A program made the translations under genes and the position numbers. From contig JAPLZS010000050.1 of NCBI GenBank assembly GCA_026394915.1, positions 1 to 6,191 on the forward strand: a DNA stretch of 6,191 bases, in the 5' to 3' direction. The stretch comes from Candidatus Woesearchaeota archaeon (GTDB taxonomy: Archaea; Nanobdellota; Nanobdellia; Woesearchaeales; UBA12501). Positions within the stretch are counted from its first letter, which is position 1; every line of letters starts with the position of its first letter. The notes under the pieces were generated by a model. It ran no database searches and was not told where the DNA came from. It worked only from the letters and a program-made list of their open reading frames with translations. Below are positions 4,089 to 6,191 of the stretch, one piece after another.

Positions 4089-4094
4089 AAAAAA
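4089..4094 (-). terminator. T6 run behind the Ig-like membrane protein gene
   Basis: Six consecutive T residues on the minus strand start 7 nt after the TGA, a plausible U-tract terminator. The remaining bases back to 3972 hold nothing else I can support. Confidence 0.5.
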
Positions 4095-4101
4095 TGCAGA
4101 A

Positions 4102-5559
4102 TCACGCCTTCCCAACCACGCTCAGCCTGTTCGACCTTACCTTGTATTTCCTGTTGTTTATCTCCATGAAGGCCACAGTCGGAGCAAGAGAAATGCCTCC
4201 AAGTATGGTCAATCTTGACTTGATATAATATGATATGACTCTCTCCTCTTTTGGATCCATGTCCAGCTTCCATTCAAGGGCAATGCCTTTCTTTGTGTTG
4301 ATTACCCTGTTCGGCGCTATTGTGCCTGATGAATCCTTTTTCTCCTTGTCAACCTGTGCCATATGAGGTATCATGTCAACTATCCTTATGCCCCTTATCT
4401 TCTGATCTTTCCTGTTCTTCAGGGATATTATTATCTTAACCTCGCTTATCCCTCCCTGGTGCATCCTGACCTCATCGCAGTCCTTTATTATGCTAATCGG
4501 ATCCCTTATGTAGATATATAACACTGCAAAGAGCAAGATTGCAATCAATGAGTAGAACAAAGGCCTGTAATCAGTGTCTATCTTTATCTCGCTGCTCTCA
4601 TCAGGGGCAAGCTTGACATCCCATGCAAAATAATCCTTTCCATTCTTGTTTATCCTGTTTGAATCAGGAGATGTCTTTGTGAACAAGAGGTCTGTGAGCC
4701 TCCTGGTGACCATGAATGTCTGCTGCTCCTCGACATTGTCCTTATTTGTCAGGGTTATGTAAGTAATCTCCCTCAAAAATGAATTGTCTGTCCTCTCTTC
4801 CTGGTTGAAAGGCATCCTGTACGCGACTATCTCTATCGGAGTTGTTGCCCTGTATTTTACATTGGAGCCCTCTGTCACAGTTATTGTGAGAGTGTCTATT
4901 GTCGGCTTTGTGTTCTCATCAAATGCGACTGTAAAATCAACTGCCTTGCTGCTCTTCGGCTCAAGCTCTACAAATGCCTCTTTTGTGAAAAGCGCGCTGT
5001 CAAGATTTATCTTGAGGCTCTTTATGTCCTTGTAATTGTTGTTGAAGAGATTTACCTTGAATGAATAGATGTTCCTTGGATCGATGAATCTCGGGACAGT
5101 ATATGTTGCGTTTATGTCAGACTCATATGGGATCACATCAGGTGGAAGGAGGAAAACATCAAAGAAGGCAGATGATTTCAGCCCGCCATTGATAGATTTA
5201 ACATCAAGCTCGACTGAATATGGTTTTGCCCTGTTTGGGACAAGGTTCTTGTCTGTTATCAGGATCCTTGTCTTTGCAGTTTCTCCTGGCCAGATGGTCA
5301 TTCCGGTTGTGTAATCATAAGTTGATTCTGTGATTACGCTCCATTCAACTCCCTCTTCTTTTGTGGAAATGATGAACACATCATTAGCATCTCCTTTGTT
5401 TGTCACATAGACGTCGAACATGGCCCACTCACCGCTCATTATCCTATTCTTTATCGGAACAACGTTTATTGAGATTTTAGAATTGTCATCCTGCGAATGG
5501 CAGATTGGAATGATAAGAAGCAGTACTAAAGCTAGTCCCAACAAAAACCTTTTTTGCAT
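4102..5559 (-). CDS. exported single-pass membrane protein with Ig-like domains
   Basis: The 485-residue product has an N-terminal signal peptide (MQKR, hydrophobic core, likely cleavage near HSQ at 21-23; no lipobox). A large extracellular part follows, about 24-330, rich in beta strands with the pattern of NEW3/CARDB-type Ig-like domains: 'MSGEWAMFDVYVTNKGD' and 'WPGETAKTRILI' in the first, and 'YSFKVNLFNNNYKDIKSLKINL' with 'LEPKSSKAVDFTVAF' in the second. A third lies at about 260-330. One strong transmembrane segment is at about 332-351. The remaining 130 residues, also beta-rich (KIIISLKNRKDQKIRG; KEERVISYYIKS), should lie in the cytoplasm. The family assignment is by fold pattern only. 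The start has GGTGAT 5 nt upstream. The gene diverges from another membrane protein gene at 5686. The role is probably cell envelope, exact function unknown. Confidence 0.85.
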   Translation of the reverse strand: MQKRFLLGLALVLLLIIPICHSQDDNSKISINVVPIKNRIMSGEWAMFDVYVTNKGDANDVFIISTKEEGVEWSVITESTYDYTTGMTIWPGETAKTRILITDKNLVPNRAKPYSVELDVKSINGGLKSSAFFDVFLLPPDVIPYESDINATYTVPRFIDPRNIYSFKVNLFNNNYKDIKSLKINLDSALFTKEAFVELEPKSSKAVDFTVAFDENTKPTIDTLTITVTEGSNVKYRATTPIEIVAYRMPFNQEERTDNSFLREITYITLTNKDNVEEQQTFMVTRRLTDLLFTKTSPDSNRINKNGKDYFAWDVKLAPDESSEIKIDTDYRPLFYSLIAILLFAVLYIYIRDPISIIKDCDEVRMHQGGISEVKIIISLKNRKDQKIRGIRIVDMIPHMAQVDKEKKDSSGTIAPNRVINTKKGIALEWKLDMDPKEERVISYYIKSRLTILGGISLAPTVAFMEINNRKYKVRSNRLSVVGKA

Positions 5560-5564
5560 AGGTT

Positions 5565-5570
5565 ATCACC
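5565..5570 (-). promoter_or_regulatory. Shine-Dalgarno GGTGAT of the Ig-like membrane protein gene
   Basis: GGTGAT (ATCACC on the plus strand) lies 5 nt before the ATG at 5559 and fixes that start. It is part of a 15-nt block (5564-5578) identical to the leader of the lipoprotein gene. Confidence 0.6.
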
Positions 5571-5598
5571 TTTTATATATGACACTATATAATACTAC

Positions 5599-5607
5599 TA
5601 TTTAAAT
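5599..5607 (-). promoter_or_regulatory. TATA box of the Ig-like membrane protein gene
   Basis: ATTTAAATA on the minus strand is centred about 44 nt before the ATG. The predicted start near 5577 leaves a leader of about 18 nt that includes the Shine-Dalgarno. Confidence 0.55.
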
Positions 5608-5652
5608 CTTTTTATTAAGGTTGACATATGAAAAAACAGGGAAAAAAGTTAA

Positions 5653-5662
5653 TATTTATAAA
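5653..5662 (+). promoter_or_regulatory. TATA box of the polytopic membrane protein gene
   Basis: TATTTATAAA is centred about 28 nt before the ATG at 5686, which predicts a leaderless transcript. No Shine-Dalgarno is present, which agrees. Together with the minus-strand box at 5599-5607 it forms a compact divergent promoter in a 126-bp spacer. Confidence 0.55.
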
Positions 5663-5685
5663 TCTGGCAGATATACTGCGCTGAG

Positions 5686-6191
5686 ATGGATGTACGAAAA
5701 AAGAGATTTAGCTATTTATTGCTATTTGCTTTATCTATAGTGCTTTATGCAGATATTGTGTATGCTGCTCCGCTTGACATATTATTGCAGCCTCTTGCTA
5801 AGTTCAATATCGCTGCATTGTACCAATCATATGGATATGTGATAGACTGCGCGCTTTATTTCATGATCCTTATCGGAGCTGCACAGATCGGCCTGAAAAA
5901 GCAGTTCAGCTCAGATGCAAAAGCAGGCAAGATGATAATTGTCGGCGTAGGATTGTCTCTTGCAATATCTATCTGTGTCTGGGAAGCAAAGAGCGGATTC
6001 AGATTAGGAAATTTCTGGCCTCTTGCACTCATTATTGTTCTGATGACATTCAGTTTTGCATTTTATAATTTTGTCAGGGCAATAAGCAACCTGAACAAAG
6101 GGATGGTACTTCTTGCCTTTGCATTCATGTTCTATTTCATGCAGGGCATGGTACCTAGCCTTGCAGCATGGTTCAATGGAAATCCAAATGA
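5686..6191 (+). CDS. polytopic membrane protein (3' end cut by window edge)
   Basis: An open frame starts at ATG 5686 and runs off the window after 168 codons with no stop. The N-terminus (MDVRKKRFSYLLLFALSIVLYA) is a signal peptide or signal anchor, ending near the AA at residues 26-27. At least four more hydrophobic segments follow, at about 48-62 (YVIDCALYFMILIGAA), 76-91 (MIIVGVGLSLAISICV), 105-122 and 131-150. Between them are short charged loops such as GLKKQF and the basic NLNKG loop. I do not recognise the family; no transporter or enzyme motif is visible in this part. The start is supported by the TATA box 28 nt upstream (leaderless). It is divergent from the exported Ig-like gene, so both may belong to the same envelope system, but that is inference from position only. 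Confidence 0.8.
   Translation, partial: MDVRKKRFSYLLLFALSIVLYADIVYAAPLDILLQPLAKFNIAALYQSYGYVIDCALYFMILIGAAQIGLKKQFSSDAKAGKMIIVGVGLSLAISICVWEAKSGFRLGNFWPLALIIVLMTFSFAFYNFVRAISNLNKGMVLLAFAFMFYFMQGMVPSLAAWFNGNPN

Noticed and set aside
1..6191. CRISPR arrays, insertion sequences, attachment sites
   Set aside because: No regularly spaced repeats, transposase-like frames, terminal inverted repeats or duplicated tRNA 3' ends were seen.

Overview
The window is archaeal. It holds the head of an archaeal RNA polymerase operon (rpoH, then the split second-largest subunit rpoB'' and rpoB'). It also holds three tRNA genes interrupted by small introns of the bulge-helix-bulge (BHB) kind, TATA boxes about 26-30 nt upstream of starts, and both leaderless genes and genes with a GGTGAT Shine-Dalgarno. 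The AT-rich spacers, small genes of unknown function, exported repeat proteins and non-canonical tRNA introns would fit a DPANN-type archaeon, but the lineage is an inference and is not proven by the window.

Layout. Positions 1-1819 (minus strand): rpoH, rpoB'' (8-nt overlap) and, at the window edge, the first 13 codons of rpoB'. Positions 1914-2189 (minus): a tandem tRNA-Asp(GUC) - tRNA-Lys(UUU) unit with only 2 nt between the mature tRNAs, lying directly upstream of rpoH and probably read into it from one promoter near 2221. Positions 2190-2394: a gene-free stretch holding that promoter, a 12-bp palindrome and orphan TATA-like boxes. Positions 2395-2518 (minus): tRNA-Tyr(GUA) with a 51-nt intron. 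Positions 2726-3493 (plus): an exported lipoprotein with two Ig/cadherin-like repeats. Positions 3598-3939 (minus): a small AT-rich orphan gene with a leaderless promoter. Positions 4102-5559 (minus): an exported, membrane-anchored Ig-like protein. Position 5686 to the end (plus): the start of a polytopic membrane protein, divergent from the previous gene.

The notable part is the tRNA block. tRNA-Asp looks broken after its T-loop, but its missing T-stem strand and acceptor strand reappear 71 nt later and restore a complete tRNA. The junction has an almost regular BHB fold, so this reads as a T-loop intron at position 59/60. tRNA-Lys carries two introns, one in the anticodon stem (30/31) and one at the canonical 37/38 site. 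They isolate a 7-nt exon that contains the whole anticodon, and the competing folds imply that the first intron must leave before the second. The three adjacent tRNAs therefore hold four introns, which suggests a broad-specificity splicing endonuclease. The rest of the window encodes part of the cell surface: a lipoprotein, a single-pass Ig-like protein and a polytopic protein, two of which share an identical 15-nt ribosome-binding leader.
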